DNA from: CAIWHR01 sp963843595
GTDB lineage: Bacteria > Pseudomonadota > Gammaproteobacteria > Burkholderiales > Casimicrobiaceae
Assembly (NCBI GenBank): GCA_963843595.1
Contig: CAWJLG010000017.1
Coordinates: forward strand, 232,690-296,689
DNA: 64,000 nucleotides
Reading direction: 5' to 3'
The position numbers were made by a program, and so were the translations under genes. Below, piece by piece: positions 15,665-25,580 of this stretch. The notes below the pieces were generated by a model. The model saw only the letters and a list, made by a program, of their open reading frames with translations. It searched no databases and was not told where the DNA came from. Positions within the stretch are counted from its first letter, which is position 1. Each line of letters opens with the position of its first letter.

Positions 15665-18600
15665 TTGGCTTCCTCCGCCGCCGGGAAGGCGGCCGCGGCG
15701 CAATCGGGAGCAGCCGCTCCCTCCGCCAGCGATGCGCGCGCAGGCGCCGCCGCCACCGACCCTTCCGCCACCGCCGCGAGCGCCCTCGCCGCGCTGCCCT
15801 CGCTCGTCCCGCCCACACCGGAGCCCGGGCAGCGCGCACGCGCCAACCCGTTGCCCGGCTCGGCCGACGCGCTCGCCCTCGCCCAGCTGGCCACCCGCGA
15901 GGCTGCGCGCAAACGCCTCCTCGTCGTCATCAGCGCGGACGCGCTGGCTGCACAGCGGCTGGCGGACGAACTGCCGTGGTTCGCGCCCGGATTGCGCGTC
16001 GCGCTGCTGCCCGACTGGGAAACGCTGCCCTACGATCATTTCTCACCGCACCAGGACCTCGTTTCCGAGCGCCTCGCCACGCTGTATCGCGTGTCGCGCG
16101 GCGAATGCGATGTCCTCGTCGTCGCGGCGACGACGGCCCTCTACCGGCTCGCGCCGCCGTCCTACCTCGCGGCCTTCACGTTCTTCCTGAAGCAGGGCAC
16201 GCGGCTCGACACCGATCGCTTGCGCTCGCAGCTGTCGCTCGCCGGCTACCAGCACGTGACGCAGGTCGTCTCGCCCGGCGAATTCAGCATCCGCGGTGGT
16301 CTGATCGACCTCTTCCCGATGGGCAGTGCACTCCCCTACCGTCTCGACCTGTTCGGCGACGACATCGAAACCATCAAGACATTCGACGTCGACACCCAGC
16401 GCACGCTATACCCGGTGCCGGACGTGCGGCTGCTGCCGGCGCGCGAGTTCCCGCTCGACGAATCCGGGTGCACGCGTTTCCGCGGCCGCTTCCGCGAGGT
16501 GTTCGAGGGCGATCCGTCGAAATCGGCGCTGTACAAGGACGTGAGCCACGGCATCGCGCCGGGCGGCATCGAGTATTACCTGCCTCTGTTCTTCGAGGCC
16601 ACGGCGACGCTGGCCGACTACCTGCCGCCCGACGCGGTCGTCGCGCTGTCCGGCGACGTCCACGGTGCGATCACGCGCTTCTGGCAGGACACGCAGTCTC
16701 GCTACACGCTGCTGCGCGGCGACAAGGCGCGCCCGCTCCTGCCGCCGACCGAGCTGTTCCTTCCCGACGATGCGTTCCACGGCGCGCTGAAGCCCTTCGC
16801 GCGCATCGAGCTGCCCGCGATCGTCGCCGACGCTGCACCGGCGGCGGGCATGACGTCCGCGGACATCGCGCCGCTGCCGCCGGTGCAGGTCGATCGCCGT
16901 GCCGAGGATCCGCTCGTCGCGTTGAAACGCTTTCTCGATACGACCGACGCGCGCGTGCTGATCTGCGCCGAAAGCGCCGGACGGCGCGAAACCATGCAGC
17001 AGTATTTCGCCGAATACGGTCTCGTCCTTGCGCTCGCCGACGGCTGGGCAGCCTTCGCCGTCGGCACCGCGAAGGTCGCCCTCGCGGTCGCGCCGTTGCA
17101 TGCGGGCTTTCTCTGGCCCACGGCGAGACTTGCATTCGTCACCGAGGCCGAGCTCTATGCGGGCGTCGTCCGCCGCGGCCGTCGCGACGCCGCGCGTCGC
17201 TCCAACGTCGACGCGATGTTGCGCGACCTTTCGGAGGTGCGCATCGGCGATCCGGTGGTGCACGAGCAGCACGGCATCGGGCGCTATCTCGGGCTCACCA
17301 CGATGGACCTCGGCGAAGGGCCGACCGAGTTCCTGCAGCTCGTGTACGCCAACGACGCCAAGCTGTATGTGCCGGTGTCGAACCTCCATCTCGTCGGCCG
17401 CTACAGCGGCGCGTCGCCCGAGGCCGCGCCGTTGCACGAGCTCGGAAGCGGGCAGTGGGAAAAGGCGAAGAAGCGCGCCGCGCGCCAGGCCCACGACACC
17501 GCCGCCGAACTTCTCAATCTCTACGCACAGCGCGCCGCGCGCAAGGGTCACGCCTTCAAATTCAAGGCCCACGACTACGAGGCATTTGCCGATGGCTTCC
17601 GCTTCGAGGAGACTCCTGACCAGCAGGCTGCGATCGAGGCAGTGATCAAGGACCTCACCGACGGCAAGCCGATGGACCGGCTGGTGTGCGGCGACGTCGG
17701 CTTCGGCAAGACCGAGGTCGCGCTGCGCGCGGCGTTCGTCGCGCTGGCCGACGGCAAACAGGTCGCGGTGCTGGTGCCGACGACGCTGCTCGCCGAGCAG
17801 CACTTCCAGGTGTTCTCCGACCGCTTCGCCGATTTGCCGGTGAAGCTCGCCGAGCTGTCGCGCTTCCGTTCGCCCAAGGAAGTCAAGGCCGCGCTCGACG
17901 GCCTCGCGGCCGGGACGATCGATCTCGTCATCGGTACCCACAAGCTGATCCAGCCCGACGTCAAGTTCAGGAATCTTGGGCTCGTGATCATCGACGAGGA
18001 GCATCGGTTCGGCGTGCGGCAGAAGGAGCTGCTCAAACGACTGCGCGCCGAGGTCGACGTGCTCACCCTCACGGCCACACCGATCCCGCGCACGCTGGCG
18101 ATGTCGCTCGAAGGCATCCGCGACTTCTCGGTCATCGCCACGGCGCCGCAGCGCCGGCTGGCGATCAAGACCTTCGTCGCGACCTACTCGTCCGGCATCG
18201 TCCGCGAGGCCGCCCTGCGCGAGCTCAAACGCGGCGGACAGATCTACTTCCTGCACAACGACATCGACACGATCGGATCGACCGCGGAGCGCCTCGCACA
18301 ATTGCTGCCGGAGGCGCGCATCGCAATCGCGCACGGCCAGATGGGCGAGCGCGACCTCGAGCACGTGATGCGCGAGTTCTACGCCCAGCGCAGCAACCTG
18401 CTGGTCTGCTCGACGATCATCGAGACCGGCATCGACGTTCCCACCGCGAACACGATCATCATCAGCCGCGCCGATCGCTTCGGCCTCGCGCAGCTCCATC
18501 AGCTGCGCGGCCGCGTCGGGCGCTCGCATCACCAGGCGTACGCGTACCTGCTCACCCCGCCCGAGGACGCGCTCTCGGCGCAGGCGAAGAAGCGGCTCGA

Positions 18601-19237
18601 GGCAATCCAGATGATGGAGGAACTCGGTTCCGGCTTCTACCTCGCGATGCACGACCTCGAGATCCGCGGTGCCGGCGAAGTGCTCGGCGAATCGCAGTCG
18701 GGCGAAATGATGGAGATCGGCTTCCAACTCTACGCCGACATGCTGAAGGCCGCGGTCTCGGCATTGAAATCGGGACGCGAACCGGATCTCACCGCGCCGC
18801 TCGGCATCACCACCGAGATCAACCTCCACGTTCCCGCGCTGCTGCCCGAGGGTTATTGCAGCGACGTCCACGAGCGATTGGTTCTCTACAAACGGCTCGC
18901 GAACTGCGAGGCGATTGACGAACTCGATCTCATGCAGGAGGAACTCGTCGACCGCTTTGGCAATCTACCCGAGCCCGCGCAGGCGCTCGTCGCCTGCCAC
19001 CGCCTGCGCCTCGTGGGCAAGCCGCTCGGCGTGGTGAAGATCGACGCCGGGCCCGAGCGGACCAACCTCCAATTCGTGAAGGAGCCGCCGTTCGATCCGG
19101 GCAACCTCATCATTCTCGTGCAGAGGGACGGCCGCATCCGCTTCGCCGGATCCGATCGCATCCGCATCGAACGCGCCGCGCCGGCACTGGCCGAACGGGT
19201 CGCCCTCGTCAAGGACTTCCTGGCGCGGCTGCGATAA
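15665..19237 (+). CDS. mfd: Transcription-repair coupling factor
   Basis: About 1190 residues, a full-length Mfd. In order: UvrB-like N-terminal module (PDWETLPYDHFSPHQDLVSERLATLYRV, then GEFSIRGGLIDLFP), the RNA-polymerase-interacting domain (VHEQHGIGRYLGL), Walker A GDVGFGKTE, DEEH box (IIDEEHRFGVRQKE), the TATPIPRTL motif, and the translocase C-terminal lobe (ETGIDVPTANTIIISRADRFGLAQLHQLRGRVGRS). Mfd displaces stalled RNA polymerase and recruits UvrA. No ATG or GTG fits the family start; a TTG at 15665 (or CTG at 15659) after the TATAAT at 15628 is my best choice, so the first residues are uncertain. The MBL gene begins 7 bases after the stop. Confidence 0.95.
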   Translation: MASSAAGKAAAAQSGAAAPSASDARAGAAATDPSATAASALAALPSLVPPTPEPGQRARANPLPGSADALALAQLATREAARKRLLVVISADALAAQRLADELPWFAPGLRVALLPDWETLPYDHFSPHQDLVSERLATLYRVSRGECDVLVVAATTALYRLAPPSYLAAFTFFLKQGTRLDTDRLRSQLSLAGYQHVTQVVSPGEFSIRGGLIDLFPMGSALPYRLDLFGDDIETIKTFDVDTQRTLYPVPDVRLLPAREFPLDESGCTRFRGRFREVFEGDPSKSALYKDVSHGIAPGGIEYYLPLFFEATATLADYLPPDAVVALSGDVHGAITRFWQDTQSRYTLLRGDKARPLLPPTELFLPDDAFHGALKPFARIELPAIVADAAPAAGMTSADIAPLPPVQVDRRAEDPLVALKRFLDTTDARVLICAESAGRRETMQQYFAEYGLVLALADGWAAFAVGTAKVALAVAPLHAGFLWPTARLAFVTEAELYAGVVRRGRRDAARRSNVDAMLRDLSEVRIGDPVVHEQHGIGRYLGLTTMDLGEGPTEFLQLVYANDAKLYVPVSNLHLVGRYSGASPEAAPLHELGSGQWEKAKKRAARQAHDTAAELLNLYAQRAARKGHAFKFKAHDYEAFADGFRFEETPDQQAAIEAVIKDLTDGKPMDRLVCGDVGFGKTEVALRAAFVALADGKQVAVLVPTTLLAEQHFQVFSDRFADLPVKLAELSRFRSPKEVKAALDGLAAGTIDLVIGTHKLIQPDVKFRNLGLVIIDEEHRFGVRQKELLKRLRAEVDVLTLTATPIPRTLAMSLEGIRDFSVIATAPQRRLAIKTFVATYSSGIVREAALRELKRGGQIYFLHNDIDTIGSTAERLAQLLPEARIAIAHGQMGERDLEHVMREFYAQRSNLLVCSTIIETGIDVPTANTIIISRADRFGLAQLHQLRGRVGRSHHQAYAYLLTPPEDALSAQAKKRLEAIQMMEELGSGFYLAMHDLEIRGAGEVLGESQSGEMMEIGFQLYADMLKAAVSALKSGREPDLTAPLGITTEINLHVPALLPEGYCSDVHERLVLYKRLANCEAIDELDLMQEELVDRFGNLPEPAQALVACHRLRLVGKPLGVVKIDAGPERTNLQFVKEPPFDPGNLIILVQRDGRIRFAGSDRIRIERAAPALAERVALVKDFLARLR

Positions 19238-19244
19238 TCGCCCG

Positions 19245-20165
19245 ATGGCCGCAAAGCGTCTTCCGCCGCAGGTCCATGTCTTCGTCCGGGACTGGCTCTC
19301 GGCGAACCACGTCGTGCTCAAGAGCCGCGACGGACACGTGGTCATCGATTCCGGTTACGTGCGGCACGCCCCGCTGACGCTGGCGTTGCTTGCCTCGCCG
19401 CGCGGACTCGGCGACGAGCCGCTGGCCTGGCTCGTCAACACCCATTGCCACTCCGACCACATCGGCGGGAACGCCGCCATCGCGCGCAAGTACGGTTGCC
19501 CGATTGCCGTGCCGGAGGGCGAAGCCCCCCTGATCGAGCGCTGGGACCAGCGCGCACTGCTGCTCGGGTACGCCGATCAGCGCGCCGACCGGTTTCGCGT
19601 CGACCGTGCCCTCGTCGCCGGAACGACGCAGATCTGGGGCGACCTCGAGTGGCAACTCATCGCCGCGCCGGGACACGACATGAGTGCGCTCGTCTTCTAC
19701 AACCCGGAGCACCGGATCCTGATTACCGGCGATGCACTGTGGGAGTACGGGTTCGGCTTCGTGATGCCGACCGAAATCGACCCCGCGGCATTGCCGGCCA
19801 CGCGCGCCACCCTCGAGAAGATCGCCGCGCTCGACGTCAGCGTGGTGGTTCCCGGCCATGGCGAACCTTTCGTCGACATCGCGAGCGCGCTCGAACGGGG
19901 ATTCAGGCGCGTCGAAGCCTTCGAGGCGGATACCCGGCGCGTCGCCCGGCATGCGCTCAAGGTGATCCTCGCCTTCACCCTCCTCGACCGCCAGCGTTTG
20001 GCACTGCACGACCTACCCTCGTACTTCGAACAAATCGGCATCTACCGGGATTTCAACGCGCGTTTCTTCCAGTTGCCGTCGCCCGACTTCGCGGCGTGGC
20101 TGGTCGGAGACCTCGTGCAATCGGGCGCCGCGCGATGCGAAGGCGGATACCTGTTGCCCGCCTGA
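19245..20165 (+). CDS. MBL-fold metallo-hydrolase
   Basis: 306 residues with the zinc-binding HCHSDH motif (67 and 69-72) of the metallo-beta-lactamase fold, followed by APGHDMSALVFYNPEHRILITGDALW (third His and bridging Asp) and VVVPGHGEPF. About 90 C-terminal residues form a helical region that could give substrate specificity. No signal peptide, so probably cytosolic. The substrate is unknown; glyoxalase II-like thioester hydrolases and quinoprotein-associated hydrolases look similar at this level. It starts 7 bases after mfd on the same strand and is probably co-transcribed. Confidence 0.9.
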   Translation: MAAKRLPPQVHVFVRDWLSANHVVLKSRDGHVVIDSGYVRHAPLTLALLASPRGLGDEPLAWLVNTHCHSDHIGGNAAIARKYGCPIAVPEGEAPLIERWDQRALLLGYADQRADRFRVDRALVAGTTQIWGDLEWQLIAAPGHDMSALVFYNPEHRILITGDALWEYGFGFVMPTEIDPAALPATRATLEKIAALDVSVVVPGHGEPFVDIASALERGFRRVEAFEADTRRVARHALKVILAFTLLDRQRLALHDLPSYFEQIGIYRDFNARFFQLPSPDFAAWLVGDLVQSGAARCEGGYLLPA

Positions 20166-20384
20166 GGGAACGCACGGCCGGTTTACCGGTCCGACGACCA
20201 CTGTCCCAAACGACCGCCCCGGCTCATCGCGGCGCGCTCGGCTACAATCCACAGTCGCCCGTAGGGAAAATGGGGAATACCCCCTCGCTTGCACCCGTTT
20301 ACCGCTTTCGATGATCGTTGCGTACTCTCCGTCCGATGGCGCCCACGCCGAAGCGGTGGACGCCACCACCGGCGGCCATCGTTG

Positions 20385-21206
20385 ATGCAGCAGTGGCTCG
20401 ACCATCCGGCCGTGCAGGCGGGGGTTGTCCCGCTGGCCGTCGCGCTCGTCGTTGCGGCCGCGCTCTCACGCACGCGCTGGGCATGGCTGGGCATCCTCTC
20501 CGGCTACGTGGCGATGATTGCGATGTCGATAGGATTCTCGTTTTCGCCGCTGACCGCCGCGCGCAAGGTCATGCTCGTGGGCCTTCTAGCGCCACTGGTC
20601 GGCGGCTTCGCGGATCTGATGTTCAAGCCGGCCCGATGGCCGGCGTTCGCTCTCTCGGCCATCGGCGGCGGCCTCGCCGTGTGGGTTTTCGCGTCAGTGC
20701 TGCGCCAACGCGAGGGCATGGCGGGCTACGGCGCGGGCGCGGGCATAGCCCTGTTCGTTACCGTGCTGGTCTACGCGACGCTGCGGCTGCGCGACGACGG
20801 CCTGCGCAGCGGCGCCGCAGGACTCGGGCTCGGATTGGCGACCGGCATCGCCGGCGTGCTTTCGGCGTCGATCGGCTACCTGATGGCGGGCATCTCGATC
20901 GCAGCGGCGGCGGGCGCGCTGCTGCTCGTCCAGGTCGTCGCCTCCCGCGGCATCGCAGCCGGGTTTACCGGTACGCTGACCATCGGCATGCTGACCGCGC
21001 TGTTCGCGGCGGGGACAACGATGCTTGCCGATCTCCGATGGTACGTGCTGCCACTCCTCTTTCTGATCCCCCTTGGCGCGTCTCTGCCCGCGCCGGCGGG
21101 CGCGCCGCAGATCGTCCGCGCTTCCGTCGTCGCCGCTTACGCACTGATTGCGGCGACCATCCCCATCCTTGCCGCGTGGTACACCGCACGCGGATCGTTG
21201 AGTTGA
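20385..21206 (+). CDS. Polytopic membrane protein of unknown function
   Basis: 273 residues from the ATG at 20385; the longer upstream frame has basic, non-membrane text and no conserved start. It is almost entirely hydrophobic, with about eight to nine helices rich in Ala, Gly, Leu and Val (for example VPLAVALVVAAALS, MLVGLLAPLVGGFADLMF, IGYLMAGISIAAAAGALLLVQVV). I recognise no family motif. It is followed 20 bases later by the yceI-like gene on the same strand, and the two could form an operon. Confidence 0.75.
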   Translation: MQQWLDHPAVQAGVVPLAVALVVAAALSRTRWAWLGILSGYVAMIAMSIGFSFSPLTAARKVMLVGLLAPLVGGFADLMFKPARWPAFALSAIGGGLAVWVFASVLRQREGMAGYGAGAGIALFVTVLVYATLRLRDDGLRSGAAGLGLGLATGIAGVLSASIGYLMAGISIAAAAGALLLVQVVASRGIAAGFTGTLTIGMLTALFAAGTTMLADLRWYVLPLLFLIPLGASLPAPAGAPQIVRASVVAAYALIAATIPILAAWYTARGSLS

Positions 21207-21226
21207 CCCACCTGGAGGAAACGCCC

Positions 21227-21811
21227 GTGTCCAAGCTTCCCGCCGCACTCCTGCTCGCTGCCATGCCTTTCGCCGCCGCCGCCGCACCGGAAAGCTACAC
21301 CATCGATCCGTACTACCCGATCAACTTCTCCGTGGACCATCTGGGCATGGCCACGGTCCGCGGCCATTTCAAGAAGATGTCCGGCAAGTTCACGATGGAC
21401 CGGGCGGCGCGCACAGGCTCGCTCGAGGTTACCGTCGAGACCGCGTCGATCGATACGGGTGATTCGGACAAGGGCAGCCGGGCACGCGCGCGCGATGAGC
21501 ACCTGCGCGCCGCCGACTTCTTCAACGCCGCAGAGTTCCCCCGCATGACGTACCAGTCGACCAACGTGATCTTCGCGACCGACACCCCGTCGGTGATCGA
21601 GGGCAATCTGACGCTGCTCGGTGTGACGAAGCCGGTAAAGCTCATGGTGGAGCGCTTCAGGTGCAGTCCCGCAGCCGGCACGGCCAAGGAGCGATGCGGA
21701 GGCAACGCCACGGGCAAGCTGAAGCGGTCCGACTTCGGCATGAAATACGGCATCCCGGGCATCGGCGACGAGATCACGCTGCTGATCGGATTCGAGGCGA
21801 CGAAGGATTGA
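21227..21811 (+). CDS. YceI-family periplasmic lipid-binding protein
   Basis: 194 residues from a GTG at 21227 with GGAGG eight bases upstream. Signal peptide VSKLPAALLLAAMPFAAAAA, then the YceI lipocalin-like barrel: YTIDPYYPINFSVDHLGMATVRGHFKKMSGKF, the RDEHLRAADFFNAAEFPRMTYQST motif, and GNLTLLGVTKPVKLMVERF. Two Cys (in RCSPAAG and RCGGN) probably make a disulfide. YceI proteins bind isoprenoid or long-chain amphiphiles in the periplasm; a specific ligand cannot be read here. A perfect 11-bp hairpin follows the stop. Confidence 0.92.
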   Translation: MSKLPAALLLAAMPFAAAAAPESYTIDPYYPINFSVDHLGMATVRGHFKKMSGKFTMDRAARTGSLEVTVETASIDTGDSDKGSRARARDEHLRAADFFNAAEFPRMTYQSTNVIFATDTPSVIEGNLTLLGVTKPVKLMVERFRCSPAAGTAKERCGGNATGKLKRSDFGMKYGIPGIGDEITLLIGFEATKD

Positions 21812-21832
21812 TCGCTTCGCGCTGACCGCGAG

Positions 21833-21857
21833 AAAGGACCGGGCGCTGCCCGGTCCT
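21833..21857. terminator. Hairpin between yceI-like gene and marC-like gene
   Basis: AAGGACCGGGC and GCCCGGTCCTT form an 11-bp perfect stem around a GCT loop, 22 bases after the yceI stop. It lies between convergent genes and has only short T runs on either side (CTTG, and CTTTC on the minus strand), so it probably serves as a bidirectional, weakish terminator. Confidence 0.6.
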
Positions 21858-21940
21858 TGCGCTGTACTTCGCCGATTTGCGTGATGGCGGGGGCCCGACC
21901 TGCCAGGCGCGGGTGCGGCATGGCGCGCCTTGGTCGCGGT

Positions 21941-22543
21941 CTAACGCGCGAGCTGCCCGATGAATGTGCGCACGCCGTCCAGCAGCATCTCCACGGCGAG
22001 CGCCGTCAGCACCAGGCCCATCAACCGCTCCAGCGCGATCACCGCGCGTTCGCCCAGCCACGCCTGCAGCCGATGCGCGGCCAGCAGCACCACGGTGGTC
22101 GCGGCCATGGCCAACGACAACGCGAGGGTCCACACGCCCAGATGCGCGGGATCGCGTGAGGCCATCAGCATCACCGTCGCGAGCGCCGATGGACCGGCGA
22201 TCAGCGGAACCGCAAGCGGCACGAGGAACGGTTCGACACCCTGCTGGTCGCCGAAGATCCCCTCCGGCCGCGGAAAGACCATGCGCAACGCCACCATGAA
22301 CAGAATCACGCCGCCGGCGATCGACAGCGACACCTCGGACAGGTGCAGCAAGCGCAGGAACGTCGTCCCGCCGTACATGAACGCGAACAGGATCACGTAA
22401 GCGGCCACGCATTCGCGCGCGACGATGCGCATCCGGCGCTCCGGAGCGACGCCCCGCAACGCGGCCACGACGAGCGGCACGTTGCCGAACGGGTCGATCA
22501 CCAGCACCAGCAGGATCGTCGCGGAAAAAAGTTGGGCGCTCAT
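21941..22543 (-). CDS. MarC-family integral membrane protein
   Basis: 200 residues from the ATG at 22543 (MSAQLFSATILLVLVIDPFGNVPLVV). The DPFGNVP motif in the first helix, GGVILFMVALRMVF in the third, and FLVPLAVPLIAGPSALATVML in the fourth are the MarC/YchE/YhgN hallmarks. Six helices are expected. Despite the historical name, the family has no demonstrated role in multiple antibiotic resistance and its transport substrate is unknown. It is divergent from the prolyl oligopeptidase gene and convergent with yceI. Confidence 0.92.
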   Translation of the reverse strand: MSAQLFSATILLVLVIDPFGNVPLVVAALRGVAPERRMRIVARECVAAYVILFAFMYGGTTFLRLLHLSEVSLSIAGGVILFMVALRMVFPRPEGIFGDQQGVEPFLVPLAVPLIAGPSALATVMLMASRDPAHLGVWTLALSLAMAATTVVLLAAHRLQAWLGERAVIALERLMGLVLTALAVEMLLDGVRTFIGQLAR

Positions 22544-22651
22544 CGTCGGGGCCGGCACTTCGTCGTGCGGGGCGGCAGTATATCGTGCGCGAACCTGCAC
22601 CCCCCCAGCGCTGTCATAATCGCGCGCTTTCCCGCCAATCGAGGGTGCCCC

Positions 22652-24832
22652 ATGTCGCTGCTTGCCTCGTCATTCGTCCGCGCGGCCGTCGCGCTCCTGA
22701 CGGCGATCGCCGCCAACGGAGCCGCAGCGCAGCCCAAGCCGCCGAACGCACCGGTCAAGGACGTCACCGACACCTACTTCGGCGTCGCCGTGCCCGACCC
22801 CTACCGTTACATGGAGGATCTCAAGAGCGACGACGTCGCCGCCTGGATGAAAGCCCAGGCCGAATACACGCGCAGCGTCCTCGACCGGATTCCGCAGCGC
22901 GCGGCCGTGCTGAAGGAAATTCAGGAATATGGCGACGCGGCGTCGGCGCGCGTGTCCGATGTCCAGGTTGTCGGCGACCGTGTCTACTACCAGAAGCGAC
23001 TCGCCAACGAGAACATCCCCAAGCTCTACACGCGCAGGGGATTCGCCGGCGAGGAGCGCCTGCTGGTCGACCCGGAAGCGATCAAAGGCAAGGCCGGCGA
23101 GCACTACGCGCTCAGCTACTACGCGCCGTCACCGGACAACAGGTATCTTGCCTACGGGATGTCGGCGAGCGGCTCGGAAGAAGCGGTCCTCTACGTGCTC
23201 GATCTGGGCACGGGAAGGGTTGTCGGCGACGGCATTGATCGCGCGAAGTTCGCGGCGCCGTCGTGGCTCCCCGATGGCCGCGTCCTCTACGGCCGCCTGC
23301 CGAAGTTGCCGCCGGGCACGCCGGACGCCGAGCGCTACCAGAACATCCGCGTGTACGCGCACAGGCCCGGCGAGAATGCCGACGCCGATGCGGCAGTGCT
23401 CGGACCCGGTTTCTCGCCGCGGATCAAGGTCGATCCGGTCGAGCAGCCCTATGTCTTCAGCGTGCCGGGTTCGCGCTACGCGGTGGCGATGATCGTCAAC
23501 GGCACCCAGCGCGAGCTCCGGTTCTACGCCGCGCCGCTGGCGGCGCTTGCGGGAAAGGACACGCCGTGGATACCGATTGCCGACACGGCGGATGCCGTGA
23601 CGGATTTCACGATCGTCGGCGACGACATCTACCTGATGTCGCACAAGGACGCGCCGCGCTTCAAGGTCTTGCGCACGTCGCTGGGCACCGCCGGCGTCGC
23701 GGGAGCCGCGGTCGTCGTGCCCCAGGGCAATGCCGTCGTCACCGGCCTTGCCGCCGCGAAGGACGCGCTGTACGTCAGGCGCATGGACGGCGGTCTATCG
23801 GATCTACTGCGTGTGGCGTACGTTCCCGACGCGAAACCCGCGCCGGTCAAGCTGCCGTTCGCGGGCGACATCGACGCTCTGGCCGCCGACCCGCGCAGAC
23901 CCGGTGTGGTGTTCAACGCCAGTGCATGGACCCGGTTCGGCGGCTACTACGCGTACGAGCCGGCGACCCGGCGCGTCCGCGACACGCGGCTGCAGCCGCA
24001 AGGCAAGTACGACAATCCGACCGATCTCGTCGCCACCGAAGTGAAGGTCCGGTCGCACGACGGCACGATGGTGCCGCTTTCGATCGTGCACCGGAAGGGC
24101 ATCAGGCTCGACGGCTCCAATCCCACGATTCTGTGGGGATACGGTGCCTACGGCATCTCGCAGACGCCGTTCTATCGGCCGACGTTCCTGCCTTGGTTCC
24201 AGCGCGGCGGTGTTTTCGCGGTCGCGCACGTGCGCGGCGGCGGCGAGTACGGCGAGGAATGGTACAAGGGCGGGTTCAAGGCGACCAAGCCCAACACGTG
24301 GAAGGATGCGATCGCCAGCGCAGAGTGGCTCGTCGCCAACAAGTACGCGGCGCCGTCGAAGATCGCCATCATGGGCGGCAGCGCCGGCGGCATCTTCGTC
24401 GGGCGCTCGATCACCGAGCGTCCCGATCTCTTCGGCGCGGCCATCGATGTCGTGCCGGTGTCGGACACCGTGCGTGCGGAGTTCAGCGCCAACGGCGTGG
24501 CCAACATCCCCGAATTCGGCACGGTCAAGGAGGAAGCCGGTTTCAAGAACCTGTACGCGATGTCCCCCTACCACTGGGTCAGGGACGGCACACCGTATCC
24601 GGCGGTGCTGGTGACGACGGGCTTCAACGATTCGCGCGTTCCCGCCTGGCAGGCCGGCAAGATGGCCGCACGCCTCCAGGCGGCGACGTCCTCGGGCAAG
24701 CCGGTGCTGCTTCGCGTCGACTACGACGCCGGCCACGGCATCGGGTCGACGAAGATGCAGGCGTACGAGGAGCGCGCCGACATCTTCGCCTTTCTGCTCT
24801 GGCAGTTCGGGGCCAGGGGCTTCCAGCCCTGA
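22652..24832 (+). CDS. Exported prolyl oligopeptidase (S9A family)
   Basis: 726 residues with a signal peptide (MSLLASSFVRAAVALLTAIAANGAAAQ). The mature part starts with the family text VTDTYFGVAVPDPYRYMEDL, followed by a seven-bladed propeller to about residue 445 and an alpha/beta-hydrolase domain. The triad is visible: Ser577 in MGGSAGG, Asp660 in TGFNDSRV and His695 in DAGHG. The nucleophile elbow has Ala where the best-known members have GGSNGG. It cuts short peptides after proline and is probably periplasmic. An ATG at 22652 is the only start that gives a leader peptide. Confidence 0.93.
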   Translation: MSLLASSFVRAAVALLTAIAANGAAAQPKPPNAPVKDVTDTYFGVAVPDPYRYMEDLKSDDVAAWMKAQAEYTRSVLDRIPQRAAVLKEIQEYGDAASARVSDVQVVGDRVYYQKRLANENIPKLYTRRGFAGEERLLVDPEAIKGKAGEHYALSYYAPSPDNRYLAYGMSASGSEEAVLYVLDLGTGRVVGDGIDRAKFAAPSWLPDGRVLYGRLPKLPPGTPDAERYQNIRVYAHRPGENADADAAVLGPGFSPRIKVDPVEQPYVFSVPGSRYAVAMIVNGTQRELRFYAAPLAALAGKDTPWIPIADTADAVTDFTIVGDDIYLMSHKDAPRFKVLRTSLGTAGVAGAAVVVPQGNAVVTGLAAAKDALYVRRMDGGLSDLLRVAYVPDAKPAPVKLPFAGDIDALAADPRRPGVVFNASAWTRFGGYYAYEPATRRVRDTRLQPQGKYDNPTDLVATEVKVRSHDGTMVPLSIVHRKGIRLDGSNPTILWGYGAYGISQTPFYRPTFLPWFQRGGVFAVAHVRGGGEYGEEWYKGGFKATKPNTWKDAIASAEWLVANKYAAPSKIAIMGGSAGGIFVGRSITERPDLFGAAIDVVPVSDTVRAEFSANGVANIPEFGTVKEEAGFKNLYAMSPYHWVRDGTPYPAVLVTTGFNDSRVPAWQAGKMAARLQAATSSGKPVLLRVDYDAGHGIGSTKMQAYEERADIFAFLLWQFGARGFQP

Positions 24833-24848
24833 GCGCCCGGCACCGACA

Positions 24849-25580
24849 TCAGCGCAGACTGACCAGCGCCCAGTAGCCCAGGGGAAACGCCACGGCGGCC
24901 AGGATGCCGTGCAGCCCGAACGCAAGGCCGGCGAAGGCGCCGGCTTCCGCGTTGACCTGGAACGCGCGCGCCGTGCCGATGCCGTGCGCCGCGACGCCGA
25001 GCGCGAAGCCGCGCACGCGCCAATCGTCGATGCGACAGAGGTCGAGCACGTACTTGCCGAGCGCGGCGCCGATCACGCCTGTCGTCACCGCGAACACGGC
25101 GGCGAGCGCGGGCAAACCGCCGATCTTCTCGGCGATGCCCATCGCGATCGGCGTGGTCACCGATTTCGGCACCAGCGACAGCAGCGTCGCAGGCGAGGCG
25201 CCGAGTGCGACGGCGATCGCGAGCGCGCTCGCGAGCGCAACCAGCGAACCTGCGACCAGCGCGCCCGCGATCGGGCCTGCGAGCCGACGGACGTTCTCCC
25301 ATTGGCGCGCGAGCGGCACCGCGAGCGCGACCACCGCCGGTCCGAGCAGGAAATGGACGAACTGGGCACCGTCGAAATAGGTCCGGTAATCCGTGCGGGT
25401 GAGCGCGAGCGTCGCGACGATGAGCGCGACCGCAATCAACACGGGATTGACGAGCGGCTGGAAGCGTGCCCTGGCATAGACCGCGTACGCGACCTGGTAC
25501 GCGACAAGCGTCAGCGTGAGGCCGAGCAGCGGCGTGGCGGCGAGGTAGACCCAGATCTCGGTGAACGGCTGCGGGGTCAT
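24849..25580 (-). CDS. lrgB: LrgB/CidB-family membrane protein
   Basis: 243 residues with about seven or eight helices. The family core is visible: LLSLVPKSVTTPIAMGIAEKIGGLPALAAVFAVTTGVIGA and the C-terminal VRGFALGVAAHGIGTARAFQVNAEAGAFAGLAFGLHGILAA. It overlaps the lrgA-like gene by four bases (ATGA), so the two are translationally coupled, as in known lrgAB/cidAB pairs. These pairs influence autolysis in Gram-positives and transport pyruvate or glycolate in some bacteria and plants; which applies here is unknown. Confidence 0.92.
   Translation of the reverse strand: MTPQPFTEIWVYLAATPLLGLTLTLVAYQVAYAVYARARFQPLVNPVLIAVALIVATLALTRTDYRTYFDGAQFVHFLLGPAVVALAVPLARQWENVRRLAGPIAGALVAGSLVALASALAIAVALGASPATLLSLVPKSVTTPIAMGIAEKIGGLPALAAVFAVTTGVIGAALGKYVLDLCRIDDWRVRGFALGVAAHGIGTARAFQVNAEAGAFAGLAFGLHGILAAVAFPLGYWALVSLR

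Noticed and set aside
14512..15930. Longer 472-residue version of the DMT transporter
   Set aside because: The extra N-terminal 155 residues are low-complexity Arg/Ala/Gly and overlap the mfd promoter and coding region.
16406..18871. Long minus-strand open frame inside mfd
   Set aside because: Antisense to the conserved mfd frame with Arg/Glu/His-rich composition and no motifs.
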